DNA of 45,572 nucleotides from an uncultured Mailhella sp. (lineage in GTDB: Bacteria > Desulfobacterota > Desulfovibrionia > Desulfovibrionales > Desulfovibrionaceae). Location: positions 1 to 45,572 of the forward strand of contig CALUUX010000027.1 of NCBI GenBank assembly GCA_944324085.1. The letters run 5' to 3'. Positions 1 to 8,200 of the stretch are shown one piece after another; positions within the stretch are counted from its first letter, which is position 1, and each line of letters opens with the position of its first letter. The notes beneath the pieces are model-generated. The model was given only the letters and a program-made list of their open reading frames with translations. It searched no databases and was not told where the DNA came from. Both the position numbers and the translations under genes were made by a program.

Positions 1-58
1 GTGAGACACTTCATATCGAAATTCCAAATGAGTATAGATAACTGCAAATAACAGTTTG

Positions 59-82
59 TAGGGGAGTTCTGATACTCCCCTA
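59..82. terminator. Perfect 9-bp hairpin after the first operon
   Basis: TAGGGGAGT (59-67) and ACTCCCCTA (74-82) form a perfect inverted repeat with a 6-nt loop, 17 nt beyond the stop of the amidohydrolase gene that ends at 99. It sits where the operon terminator should be, but on the minus strand it is not followed by a T run, so factor-independent termination is uncertain. Confidence 0.45.
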
Positions 83-98
83 TAAAAATGGCTATTTA

Positions 99-953
99 TC
101 AACTGTTTGTTGTGACATAGCCAAAAATTTTATCCTGAACTTCCGGGCGCAGCATGGTTTTGTATCGCGTCACGGCGTACTCCGTGGGCACGCTCGGATA
201 CAGGCTGCCGAAAAGGATTTTGTCCTGAAGCCGATAGTTGGCCGCAAGAACGTAGTCCTGCGAACCGGGATGGTCGATCATGAAGCCGTCCGGAGAAAGC
301 CACACGTTTTCCCAGTTCATGGCCACGGCGCAGGCGTAGGTGGTCCATGGCCAGCAGGCATGGGAGAGAAGGATCCTGAGTTTCGGGAACGTTCTCGCCA
401 GCCTTTCAATGCGCGCGGGGGAATAGATGTCGTAGCTCGGCGCGCCGTTTCTGTGGAACACGCCGCCGAAAAGAAGGTACAGGGGAATGTCTTTTTCCTC
501 GCACCGCTCGTAGAGGGGAAACAGGCGTTCGTCGTCCGCCATCCACGGGCGCGGGTCAAGACCGGGTTCCATATAGACGCCCGCGCAGGGGCCGTCGATG
601 ACGAACGTTTGAAGTTCGTCCAGCGACCGTTTGAGTCCGTCCTCCATGGGGCGGAGTCCGGCGAAGCCTGTGAACCGGTCAGGCCACGCGCGGAGCAGAG
701 CCGCAAGGTCGTCGTTGTTCTGTTCCGGCAGAATCCGCATGGGAACGACGCTGTGCGTGATGCCGCATCGCTCGTTTTCCGCAAAGAAGTCGTCCATGGA
801 ACGCCGGAGCAGGGAGTCCGGCAGCGTCATTCCCATGTTTTTGAATTTTGTTCTGAGGCCGGGATTGCCGGGAACGTCGTCCAGCCGGAAAATCCAGTCG
901 CGCACGAGATTGCCGAAAGGCGGCCGGCTGCGAAAGTCGATGATCCGTTGCAT
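99..953 (-). CDS. Amidohydrolase_2-family protein with degenerate metal site
   Basis: The 284-residue protein has the length and fold signature of the amidohydrolase_2 (ACMSD/LigI-like) TIM-barrel hydrolases. The N-terminal motif that is normally IDxHxH reads IDFRSRPP, so both histidines are Arg (R8, R10). The C-terminal GSDYP is GSLYP, losing the metal/catalytic Asp. A central His is kept in LLSHACWPW. It is paralogous to the product of 4814-5653. It is the last gene of the operon: its Shine-Dalgarno AAGGAG lies in the end of the permease gene, which stops at 958, implying coupling. The substrate is unknown. It may be a metal-independent lactonase or hydrolase, or a non-catalytic binding protein; family membership is much surer than activity. 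Confidence 0.85.
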   Translation of the reverse strand: MQRIIDFRSRPPFGNLVRDWIFRLDDVPGNPGLRTKFKNMGMTLPDSLLRRSMDDFFAENERCGITHSVVPMRILPEQNNDDLAALLRAWPDRFTGFAGLRPMEDGLKRSLDELQTFVIDGPCAGVYMEPGLDPRPWMADDERLFPLYERCEEKDIPLYLLFGGVFHRNGAPSYDIYSPARIERLARTFPKLRILLSHACWPWTTYACAVAMNWENVWLSPDGFMIDHPGSQDYVLAANYRLQDKILFGSLYPSVPTEYAVTRYKTMLRPEVQDKIFGYVTTNS

Positions 954-957
954 GGAC

Positions 958-2844
958 TCACTCCTTGACGGTCTTTCGCGCGCCGTGGAAACGCTGAACG
1001 GCGTAAATCAGGGCTATGCCGCCAAGGCCGATGAGGTCAGTAATGCTTCCGGGATAGATGAGGCATAGGCCGGAGGCGAACAGAATGAAGGATTCTGCGA
1101 TGTTGCACCGCGTGACAAGGAAACGCTGGAGTCCGGCCGTCAGACCGATCACGCCGATGATGGAGGTGACGGACACGCTGAGGATTTCCAGAATGTCGCC
1201 GGTGAAAAGCAGTCCGGGCTGATAGACGAAGAAGAAGGGAATGATGAAGGCTATGGCTCCGAGCTTCACGGACGTGAAACCCGTGCGCATGGCGTTTGCT
1301 TCCGCGATGCCCGCGGCCGAGAACGCCGCCATGCACACGGGGGGCGTGATGGTGGAGAGCACGGCGTAGTACAGGCAGAACATGTGCGCGGAGATCATGG
1401 GCACGCCGAGCTTGATCATGGCCGGAGCGGCGAGCACGGAAACGATGATGTAGGCCGGCGCCGTGGGCACGCCCATGCCCACGATGAAGCAGGTGATCAT
1501 GAGCATGACGAGCAGCAGGAAGAGGTTGCCGTCCACGAAGTTCATGATCATGTTGATGAGTTTGAAGCCGCCGCCGGTAAGGCCGATGATGCCCACCACG
1601 ATGCCTGCGCAGGCGCAGCAGCTGGTGATCATGAGGGTGTTGCGGGCGGCGCAAACGGCGACGTCCTTGAGCCGCGAAGGCGTGAGCCGGGTTTCCTTCT
1701 TGATGAGGGAGAGCAGGAAGATGACGAGGCATCCGGCGAAGGCCGCGGAATTCACGCTTCTGCCCATGACCATGACGATGACCAGGAACACCAGCGGCAG
1801 CATGTAGTAAAGACGGGAAATAACGGACTGCGCGGAAGGTATTTCACTCTCCGGCATGGTGCCAATATTGTATTTCACCGCTTCGAAGTGGATCATGCAG
1901 TACAGGGAAAGATAGAACAGGATGGACGGCAGAAGGGCGGATTTGGCGATGGTGAGATAGCCGAGACCGGTGACGTCGGCCATGATGAAGGCCGCCGCGC
2001 CCATGATGGGGGGCATGAGCTGGCCGCCGGTGGAGGCGCAGGCTTCCACGGCTCCGGCGAAATAGGGCTTGTAGCCCACGCGCTTCATGAGGGGAATGGT
2101 GAAGATGCCCGTACCGTAGACGTTGGCCTGCGCCGAACCGGAGATGGTGCCGAACAGGGCCGAGGCGAAAATGGCCACCTTGGCCGGGCCGCCCTTGGTT
2201 TTTTTGGTGAGCAGGCAGGAAAGGTCAATGAACAGGTTGCTCATGCCGGAGACTTCCAGAAACGCGCCGAACAGAACGAAGGCGAAGATCATGGTGGCGG
2301 CGGCGGACATGGCCACGCCGTAAATGCCTTCCGTGAGCAGGAAGAGCTGTTCAATGAGCGATTGCGGGGAGATTTCCACATGGGCGAGCGGGCCGGGGAG
2401 ATTGGCGCCGAACAGCGCGTAGGCGATGAAGCAGAGCGCCACGATGACCAGAGGCCAGCCGGAGGTTCTGCGCGTCGCTTCCAGCACGAGAACGATGAGC
2501 GCGGTGCCGAACGCCATTTGAATGTCTTCTACCGGATCGACATAGGCGAATCGTTCGAATATGGCGGTTTCATTGAGGAAATAATACGCCGCTATGGCCA
2601 GCGCAAGCAGGGCGAGGCACACGTCGATCAGAACCAGCGGAACGGGTTCGCGTTTTTTCTTGTAGGCCGAGGATATGGGCACGAAAAGAAACACCAGGCA
2701 GAGCACGATGCTCAGATGGGCGACGCGTTGCAGCGTGGAGTTGACGATGGCTATGCCGGAAGTCGTATAGACCTGGAAGCAGCAGAGAAATATGGAAAGC
2801 CCGATGAAGGCCGGTTGAAGCATGGAGCGGAGGTTACTGGTCAT
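958..2844 (-). CDS. TRAP transporter permease, 4TM/12TM fusion (TAXI type)
   Basis: A 628-residue, strongly hydrophobic protein. The N-terminal part corresponds to the small DctQ-like TRAP subunit fused to the large DctM-like subunit, which is the usual arrangement for TAXI-type TRAP systems (about 600-700 residues). Conserved DctM-like stretches include GAFLEVSGM and GGQLMPPIMGAAAF. It imports an organic acid or similar anion, using the Na+ or H+ gradient, after delivery by the periplasmic binding protein encoded just upstream (2960-3961). The start at 2844 has a good AGGAG Shine-Dalgarno. The 115-nt gap to the binding-protein gene holds a stable hairpin. The ligand cannot be told from sequence. 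Confidence 0.95.
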   Translation of the reverse strand: MTSNLRSMLQPAFIGLSIFLCCFQVYTTSGIAIVNSTLQRVAHLSIVLCLVFLFVPISSAYKKKREPVPLVLIDVCLALLALAIAAYYFLNETAIFERFAYVDPVEDIQMAFGTALIVLVLEATRRTSGWPLVIVALCFIAYALFGANLPGPLAHVEISPQSLIEQLFLLTEGIYGVAMSAAATMIFAFVLFGAFLEVSGMSNLFIDLSCLLTKKTKGGPAKVAIFASALFGTISGSAQANVYGTGIFTIPLMKRVGYKPYFAGAVEACASTGGQLMPPIMGAAAFIMADVTGLGYLTIAKSALLPSILFYLSLYCMIHFEAVKYNIGTMPESEIPSAQSVISRLYYMLPLVFLVIVMVMGRSVNSAAFAGCLVIFLLSLIKKETRLTPSRLKDVAVCAARNTLMITSCCACAGIVVGIIGLTGGGFKLINMIMNFVDGNLFLLLVMLMITCFIVGMGVPTAPAYIIVSVLAAPAMIKLGVPMISAHMFCLYYAVLSTITPPVCMAAFSAAGIAEANAMRTGFTSVKLGAIAFIIPFFFVYQPGLLFTGDILEILSVSVTSIIGVIGLTAGLQRFLVTRCNIAESFILFASGLCLIYPGSITDLIGLGGIALIYAVQRFHGARKTVKE

Positions 2845-2926
2845 AAGGGACTCCTGGCAAGCGCGGACGGGGACGGCTTGCCTTTGACGAACGGTAAGCG
2901 GTGGGAGAAAAGGCGCGTATGGCGGA

Positions 2927-2952
2927 GGGGACGCCCCCGCAAGGGCGTCCCC
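2927..2952 (-). promoter_or_regulatory. 10-bp intercistronic hairpin between binding protein and permease
   Basis: GGGGACGCCC (2927-2936) pairs perfectly with GGGCGTCCCC (2943-2952) across a 6-nt loop, 8 nt past the binding-protein stop. There is no T run on the minus strand. Such hairpins after binding-protein genes commonly stabilise the upstream mRNA or partly terminate, giving more binding protein than permease; that role is inferred here. Confidence 0.55.
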
Positions 2953-2959
2953 CGGCGGG

Positions 2960-3961
2960 CTACTTCAAATAGCCTGCTTCGCGATAGTACTTTTCCGCGC
3001 CGGGATGCAGGGGAAGAGCCGTTCCCTGGCAGGAAATGGCGGGATCATAGGTGCCGTACCCGGGATTGGCGAGCGCGATGTCCTTGCTGTATTCCGTCCA
3101 TATTTTCACGATTTTATAGGCGACGTCGTCGGGGAGGTCTTCCGAGCAGATGATTTCGGTGACGTCGGTGACGCAGGGGACGTCTTCCTTGACCGCGCCT
3201 TCGAATTCGCCGGCCTTGATGACCGAGGAGCGCAGGCCGCGGGCCTTCAGATGTTCTATCTGTTTTTCCCCTACGGGGAGGAAGCGGACGTTCTTGGTGA
3301 GCATGATCTGGCGCAGGAAGGACGGGAAGCCAGGACCGTTCCAGCCGACCATGTCGAGCTGATTGTCCTTCATGGCGTCGACCATGGCGTCAAAGGTAAT
3401 GTAGGTGACCGCGCCGCCCCAGCTTTCAATCTTCTTGTAGTCGATGCCGTACTCCTGCAGAACCCAGCGGGAGAACATGTCGTTGGTGGAGCCTCGCGTG
3501 GCCGGGCTGAAGCGCACGGATTGTTTTTTCTGAGCGATGTCTTCCAGACTGGTTATGGGCGCGTCGTCGCGGACAAAGAGCAGCAGGCGGCAGTCGTCGT
3601 TGATTTTAAAGAGGGAACGCAGGTTGGAACAGGGCGTTTTGTAGGGTTCCGTGCCGTTTTTCGCGGCGGTGAGCAGCGCGCTCTGGGCGTGGGCGACCTG
3701 CACCTGTCCCTTGGAGACGCGAATGGGATTGGCCGTGCCGTTGCCGGGCAGCAGATCCATGACGGCCTTGGGGTATTCGGCGAGGAACGCCTTCATGAAC
3801 GCGGCGAGAGCCATGGACGCTCCGCCGCCCATGGGACCGCCGGACAGAGAAATCTGGATGCCGCTGCCGTCGTCGGCCGCGCGGGCGGGGCTGGAAGCGA
3901 GAGGAAGAGCCATAAGACCGAGGCATACGAGAGCGGCGATGCCGCATTTTCTGGCAAACAT
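2960..3961 (-). CDS. TAXI family TRAP transporter solute-binding protein
   Basis: A 333-residue secreted binding protein. The start at 3961 (MFARKCGIAAL) is chosen because GGAGG lies just upstream; a GTG 12 nt earlier would be inside that ribosome site. A signal peptide ends around SSPARA/ADD. The mature protein begins with the TAXI hallmark region (SLSGGPMGGGAS, then GQVQVAHAQSALL), typical of TRAP-associated extracytoplasmic immunogenic-type proteins. It captures the substrate in the periplasm for the 4TM/12TM permease encoded next. Its place between an SDR and two amidohydrolase-like genes suggests that the imported compound is processed by the same operon. The ligand is unknown. Confidence 0.94.
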   Translation of the reverse strand: MFARKCGIAALVCLGLMALPLASSPARAADDGSGIQISLSGGPMGGGASMALAAFMKAFLAEYPKAVMDLLPGNGTANPIRVSKGQVQVAHAQSALLTAAKNGTEPYKTPCSNLRSLFKINDDCRLLLFVRDDAPITSLEDIAQKKQSVRFSPATRGSTNDMFSRWVLQEYGIDYKKIESWGGAVTYITFDAMVDAMKDNQLDMVGWNGPGFPSFLRQIMLTKNVRFLPVGEKQIEHLKARGLRSSVIKAGEFEGAVKEDVPCVTDVTEIICSEDLPDDVAYKIVKIWTEYSKDIALANPGYGTYDPAISCQGTALPLHPGAEKYYREAGYLK

Positions 3962-3998
3962 GACAACCTCCACCGGGAATGCGCCCGGACATTAAAAG

Positions 3999-4784
3999 TT
4001 AGACGTTGGAACGCCCGCCGTCGACGGGAATGACGGCACCGTGAATGAAGCCGGCGTCATCGCTGGCCAGGAAGGCCGTGACCTTGGCGATGTCTTCCGG
4101 AACGCCGAGTCTTCCGGCGGGAATGACTCGAACGCGTTTTTCGTATCCTTCGGGGTCGTTATCCAGACTGTCCTGAATGAACGGGGTGACGACGGATCCG
4201 GGGCAGATGACGTTGGCGCGCACGCCCTGCCAGGCGTACAGCGCGCTCAGGCTGCGGATGTATCCCACAAGCGCGTGCTTGGAGGACGTGTAGACGGAGC
4301 CGCCGCCCGCGCTGCCGCGAGGCCCGCCCATGGCGGTGTTCCGCATGCCGCTCACGGAAGCGGTGGCGATGATGACGCCTTTGCCGCGTTCGATCATCTG
4401 GGGCATGACCAGATTGCACAGCACGAACACGGAAATGACGTTGATCTGCATGAATTTCTGGAAATCCTTTTCCGTCATTTCCAGCGAGCCCCGACGCTGA
4501 TCGAAGATGCCGTGGGTGGTGACGAGGATGTCCACCCGTCCCCATTCCTTCATGACCATGTCGTAAAAGGCTCTGATGGCGTCGCTGTCCTGCACGTCGA
4601 AGGTCATCCCGATGGCCTTTCCGCCCGCAGCGCGAATTTTTTCCAGTTCGGCGTCCAGTCTCTGCTGATTTCTTCCGGTAATGGCGACCAGCGCGCCTTC
4701 TCTGGCCAGAGCTTCGGCCTGCGCCGCTCCTATGCCGGACGTCGATCCGGTCACGATGGCCACCCGGCCTTCAAGTCGTCCCAT
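3999..4784 (-). CDS. Short-chain dehydrogenase/reductase (classical SDR)
   Basis: A 261-residue classical SDR. The NAD(P)-binding motif TGSTSGIG is near the N-terminus, the structural motif is TTHG in place of NNAG, the catalytic pair is YTSSK preceded by the Ser of the TASVSG segment, and the end is the usual PVDGG. It should oxidise an alcohol or reduce a carbonyl on the operon's substrate in the cytoplasm. The start at 4784 has a strong AAGGAG. It lies 29 nt after the amidohydrolase gene and 37 nt before the TAXI gene, so it is clearly within the operon. A Gly-rich insert (GGPRGSAGGGS) precedes the catalytic Tyr. Substrate not identifiable. Confidence 0.95.
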   Translation of the reverse strand: MGRLEGRVAIVTGSTSGIGAAQAEALAREGALVAITGRNQQRLDAELEKIRAAGGKAIGMTFDVQDSDAIRAFYDMVMKEWGRVDILVTTHGIFDQRRGSLEMTEKDFQKFMQINVISVFVLCNLVMPQMIERGKGVIIATASVSGMRNTAMGGPRGSAGGGSVYTSSKHALVGYIRSLSALYAWQGVRANVICPGSVVTPFIQDSLDNDPEGYEKRVRVIPAGRLGVPEDIAKVTAFLASDDAGFIHGAVIPVDGGRSNV

Positions 4785-4813
4785 AGAACGTTCTCCTTTA
4801 TGTGGATGGAAAT

Positions 4814-5653
4814 TTATTCTTCAAGCCCGAAGAGACGGGCGCCGTTCCGATACATGATTTTGTCCGCCACTTCGGGGCGAAGACGGCTGACGTAGTTTTC
4901 CACGGCTTTTTCCAGAGGCATGGCCGGATACGAGGAGCCGAAGACGATCTGATCCTGCAGCGTGTAGTTGGCGGCGATGATATATTCCGCGCCGCCGGGA
5001 GCGAAGCTCATGGCCCAGGTGTCGGGCGAGAGCGTGACGTTCGGACAATCCATGGCCACTTTGCAGATGGCCGTCACATAGGGCCATCCGCCGTGGCAGA
5101 GCACCAGTTTCAGATCGCGGAAACGCGTGGCGACGTCGTAAATCAGTTCCGGAGCGTACCAGCGGGGATCGGACACGCGCCCCCCGAAGGAAAGCAGCAC
5201 CGGCACGTTTTTTTCCGCGCAATACTCATAGACCGGGAATATGTCGGGATTGTTGACAAGCCACTTCACCGGCGTGGTATAGAGCCCCGGTTCCATGATG
5301 ATGGCGCGGCACGGGCCGTTGACGCAGTAGGTTTCGATGGTTGCGCACGCCTCTTCGGGATGGAGAGGATCGACCCACGGCACCCCGAGAAAATGGCCGG
5401 GGAACGTTTCCATGAGGGAAACCGCGTCGTCATTGTCGCCGTTTTGCGGCAGACGCACGGGAGCCACGCCCCAGGTGACGCCCGCTTTGTCCATTTCTTC
5501 GACGAGCAGGGCGGCGTCCTTGTTTCTCGCCGCTTCCGAAATCGGTCCAAGATCGCGCAGAGCGTGGGATTTTTCCAGCGCGGGCATGTCGTACATGAAG
5601 GAATTGAGATAGGTCCTGTAGGGAGGACGGAGGCGAAAGTCTATGGCACGCAT
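4814..5653 (-). CDS. Amidohydrolase_2-family protein, paralogue of 99-953
   Basis: A 279-residue amidohydrolase_2-like protein clearly related to the product of 99-953: both share the DFRxRPP start, the MEPGL motif, the WPY/WPW motif after the retained His, and GSxYP. The HxH motif is again RxR (IDFRLRPP, R7 and R9), and the late Asp is Ser (GSSYP). The same replacements in both paralogues argue for a distinct subfamily rather than decay. The gene lies 9 nt after the flavoprotein gene. It may be a lactonase or hydrolase that works without the usual metal, as described for LigI-type enzymes, but that is inference. The two proteins could also form a heteromer. Confidence 0.87.
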   Translation of the reverse strand: MRAIDFRLRPPYRTYLNSFMYDMPALEKSHALRDLGPISEAARNKDAALLVEEMDKAGVTWGVAPVRLPQNGDNDDAVSLMETFPGHFLGVPWVDPLHPEEACATIETYCVNGPCRAIIMEPGLYTTPVKWLVNNPDIFPVYEYCAEKNVPVLLSFGGRVSDPRWYAPELIYDVATRFRDLKLVLCHGGWPYVTAICKVAMDCPNVTLSPDTWAMSFAPGGAEYIIAANYTLQDQIVFGSSYPAMPLEKAVENYVSRLRPEVADKIMYRNGARLFGLEE

Positions 5654-5662
5654 GGCGTTTTC

Positions 5663-6292
5663 CTACCGGCAGAAGTTAGCCCGGACGCGCTTTTCATAGG
5701 TCGGAGCGGGTATGGTTTCCTTGGTGGCTTCCAGAACTTTCAGAATCCACGCCATGTTTTTTCCGAGAACCTTCATGGTCTGCACGCCTTCCGCGTCCTG
5801 TTCCAGAAATTCTTCGGGCTTCCAGCCGAAAACGATATTCCAGTACTGGCTGTTGACGGTCAGAAGATTGGCGCAGTTGAGGTAGTTGCCGAGCTGCTGC
5901 GCCGTGTTGACGGCTCCCGCTCTCCGGCAGACGGCGATGGCCGTCGCGGGCTTGGGGCCCCATCCTTCCAGATGTTCGGTAGCGTAGAGCAGTCTGTCGA
6001 GGGCGGCTTTGAACGGACCGGGGATCCCCATATAGTGGACGGGACAGCCCAGAATCAGACCGTCGTAGTCGGGAAGCATATCAATGATCTTGTTGACGAT
6101 GTCGTTATGGATACAGTGATGGCCGTTTGTTCTGCATTTTCGGCAATCAACGCATCCTGCGATTGGTTTTACGCCTACATGAACGATATCGAGGCCGATA
6201 TTTTCTTTTTTTAGTTCTTCAGCAACAAGTTGAATGGCGTGATAAGTTACGCCTTTTGGATTCTGACTCCCATTAAGAGCGAGCACTTTCAT
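5663..6292 (-). CDS. Flavodoxin-fold NAD(P)H-dependent FMN reductase / iron-sulfur flavoprotein
   Basis: A 209-residue protein starting MKVLALNGSQNPKG, the phosphate-binding loop of the NADPH-dependent FMN reductase family. A Cys-rich patch follows (GCVDCRKC then C after 6 residues), and GCPVHYMGIPG is the typical flavin-site segment of this family. The spacing CxxCxxC plus a further Cys resembles iron-sulfur flavoproteins, so an Fe-S cluster is possible. It is the first gene of the six-gene operon, with GGAGG upstream of the ATG at 6292. It probably supplies reducing equivalents for, or directly reduces, the imported compound. The LysR operator lies about 120 nt upstream. Confidence 0.92.
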   Translation of the reverse strand: MKVLALNGSQNPKGVTYHAIQLVAEELKKENIGLDIVHVGVKPIAGCVDCRKCRTNGHHCIHNDIVNKIIDMLPDYDGLILGCPVHYMGIPGPFKAALDRLLYATEHLEGWGPKPATAIAVCRRAGAVNTAQQLGNYLNCANLLTVNSQYWNIVFGWKPEEFLEQDAEGVQTMKVLGKNMAWILKVLEATKETIPAPTYEKRVRANFCR

Positions 6293-6346
6293 GAGGAAAC
6301 CTCCATGGACATGCGTATTACAAAGAAAATAAGAAATATTTTTTTT

Positions 6347-6352
6347 GTTATA
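6347..6352 (-). promoter_or_regulatory. Possible -10 element of the amidohydrolase-TAXI operon
   Basis: On the minus strand this reads TATAAC (5 of 6 to consensus) within a very AT-rich stretch, 55 nt before the first start codon. No good -35 lies 16-18 nt upstream, which fits a promoter that needs a LysR-type activator. Confidence 0.35.
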
Positions 6353-6401
6353 TACACATTAGTCCATGGGAAGGGTATTGCACAAATACTTTTTTTCCCT
6401 A

Positions 6402-6427
6402 CGAGGTATAGGTTTTTCCTATACTCG
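6402..6427. promoter_or_regulatory. LysR-type operator (T-N11-A dyad)
   Basis: GTATAGG (6406-6412) and CCTATAC (6418-6424) are a perfect dyad around TTTTT, extended by CGA/TCG with one extra G. T409-N11-A421 (numbers within 6000) matches the LysR box form exactly. It lies between the LysR stop and the operon's first gene, about 60 nt upstream of the likely -10, where an activator would bind. Confidence 0.6.
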
Positions 6428-6465
6428 AGAGATAAGCAAAACCCTGTTCGGGGAAGGATGTCTTG

Positions 6466-7377
6466 TCAGGATTGCGGCCTCGCGACGCCTGAGGCTTCGC
6501 AGAGCAGATCGATGATTTTGCCGCACTGCGGCGTAAAATAGCTGTCTTTGCGCCAGATGATGGCCGGTCGGAAAATAAGCTTGGGAAGATTGACGCGGCG
6601 CACGGCAAGAGAGCGCGCCCGCACGGGCAATTCGGTGTGATGGAGTATGGCCACGGCCGGAAGCTCTTCCAGCGTGTCTATCATCCAGTAGGGAGCGGGG
6701 GTGTCCAGAATGATGCGCGGGCGGAGATTTTCTTCCTGCATGGCGATGATGAACGGGCGGAACGTGCCGCTGTTGGACCAGCGCCGGGAAAGCATGAGGG
6801 GAAAGGACGCCAGCGCGCGAAGGGAGACGGGATCTTCCTGAGGGGCGTCGAGCAGGGGGGACCATACGGCCACAAAATACTGTTCCGGCAGCGGAACGGA
6901 GATGTAGTTGCCGTATATGAGCGGCAGATGAAGAATGGCCAGGTCGATGCCGTGGCTCTGCACCTTGTTTTCCAGGGCGATGTTGTCCGTCACCAGCAGA
7001 CGTATGCGTATGCCGGGATATTCCTGCTCTACGCGCGGCAGGATGGCCCGCAGAAAGGAGAGGCAGAATCCGCTGCACCCCACGCGCACCTCGCCGAACA
7101 CGTCCGCGTTTTTGGCAAAGGGATTACGGATGTTCTGGGACAGGTCGTCCACCTGGGTCAGAATGCGTTGCGCTTCAAGATAGAAGGCCTGCCCGCGCTC
7201 GGTGACCTGCCATTTGCCGCCTTCCCGATGGATGAGCGTCAAGCCGAGCTCGTCTTCCAGTTCCTTGAGCGACTGGCTCAAGGTGGGCTGGCTGATGTGC
7301 AGACTGCGGGCGGCTCGGCTGATCTGGCCTTGCTCCACGATAGTGCAGAAATACAGGAGACGGCGAAAATCCAACAT
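6466..7377 (-). CDS. LysR-family transcriptional regulator
   Basis: A 303-residue LysR protein. The N-terminal winged helix-turn-helix is intact (LDFRRLLYFCTIVEQGQ, AARSLHISQPTLSQS, then LGLTLIHR), followed by a periplasmic-binding-protein-like effector domain. I place the start at 7377, where the canonical LysR N-terminus begins; the reading frame is open for another 41 codons upstream. No strong Shine-Dalgarno is seen. It is transcribed in the same direction as the downstream amidohydrolase-TAXI operon rather than divergently, and the T-N11-A dyad in between is its likely target. The effector is probably the imported substrate or a product of it. Confidence 0.95.
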   Translation of the reverse strand: MLDFRRLLYFCTIVEQGQISRAARSLHISQPTLSQSLKELEDELGLTLIHREGGKWQVTERGQAFYLEAQRILTQVDDLSQNIRNPFAKNADVFGEVRVGCSGFCLSFLRAILPRVEQEYPGIRIRLLVTDNIALENKVQSHGIDLAILHLPLIYGNYISVPLPEQYFVAVWSPLLDAPQEDPVSLRALASFPLMLSRRWSNSGTFRPFIIAMQEENLRPRIILDTPAPYWMIDTLEELPAVAILHHTELPVRARSLAVRRVNLPKLIFRPAIIWRKDSYFTPQCGKIIDLLCEASGVARPQS

Positions 7378-7528
7378 AGCGGAACGAGACGGGGCAAGAG
7401 GGTTCCCCGCCAGAATAAAAAAGTCCTTGTGTCCGGTCAAGGGGGATGGAACAAACGCTTGATTCTTCACAAGGGGCCTTGTCGTCGAACGCGGGGCCAA
7501 CGAGAGAACGACAGCGTTTTTTTACAGA

Positions 7529-7561
7529 AAGCGCGGGCGAAGGAAGGTTCTTCGTCCGCGC
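7529..7561 (-). terminator. Probable terminator of the flavoprotein gene 7604-8170
   Basis: GCGCGG and CGAAG pair with CTTCG and CCGCGC around a 7-nt loop, with a single mismatch on the minus strand. The minus strand continues TTTCTGT. Confidence 0.5.
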
Positions 7562-7603
7562 GGAAAAAGCGTCGTCACGGAAAGGCGCGTTGGGGATTTC
7601 GAC

Positions 7604-8170
7604 TCAGCGCAGAGACACGCCGAGGTCGCGCGCCTGTTTCAGCGCGGGATGGCCGTCCCCTTTGCGGATGTCGCCGGAGAGGAAAAGGCCTCCGGCCAGC
7701 GCGGAACCGACGTCATGCCAGCCGAGCTGAGAGACAAGCGCGTGATAGTAGTCGAGAACGGGTTTCCAGTTGTCGGCGGAGTCTCCTTCGGCGGCCATGA
7801 GCAGAACGCAGTCTTTAATGGGGTTCCGATACTCGGCGTCCAGTTCCGCCACGGCGAAGAGCCGGTCGAACGCGGCTTTCAGTTGGGAGCTGAAGCCCCA
7901 ATAGTACATGGGAGAGGCCAGAACCACGATGTCCGCCGCCTGGTACGCGGGATAAATGAGGGCCATGTCGTCTTTCTGTACGCAGGGGCTTTTCGGATCC
8001 TTGCCGCCTTTCACGCAGCCAAGACAGCCGTGAATGTTCATGCCTTGAAGGTCGAAACGGGCGACGTTGTGCCCCGCGGCCTTCGCGCCTTCGGCGAAGG
8101 CGTCGCACAGCGCGGCGGTGTTGCCGTTCTTGTGGGGACTGCCGTTGAGAATGACGATATTTTTGCTCAT
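7604..8170 (-). CDS. NAD(P)H-dependent oxidoreductase, flavodoxin fold
   Basis: A 188-residue protein starting MSKNIVILNGSPHKNGNT, the FMN phosphate loop of the NADPH-dependent FMN reductase family. GCLGCVKGGKDPKSPCVQKDD is the usual Cys-containing segment, and SPMYYWGFSSQLKAAFDR the flavin-side segment. The start at 8170 is preceded by a near-perfect AAGGAGG; an upstream ATG at 8194 lacks one. It reduces FMN, quinones or small electrophiles using NAD(P)H; the substrate is unknown. The TetR gene lies directly upstream on the same strand, 116 nt away with its own promoter-like region between, suggesting a regulator-target pair. Confidence 0.93.
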   Translation of the reverse strand: MSKNIVILNGSPHKNGNTAALCDAFAEGAKAAGHNVARFDLQGMNIHGCLGCVKGGKDPKSPCVQKDDMALIYPAYQAADIVVLASPMYYWGFSSQLKAAFDRLFAVAELDAEYRNPIKDCVLLMAAEGDSADNWKPVLDYYHALVSQLGWHDVGSALAGGLFLSGDIRKGDGHPALKQARDLGVSLR

Positions 8171-8200
8171 GAGAACCTCCTTTCGTAAGCGCATGAGAGA

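Noticed and set aside
1384..3153. Plus-strand open frame rich in His, Glu and Asp opposite the TRAP permease
   Set aside because: The permease on the minus strand is unmistakable; the composition is the mirror of membrane-protein codons.
7378..7500. Extra 41 residues at the LysR N-terminus
   Set aside because: The canonical LysR helix-turn-helix start is at 7377, and the extension shows no family similarity or ribosome site.
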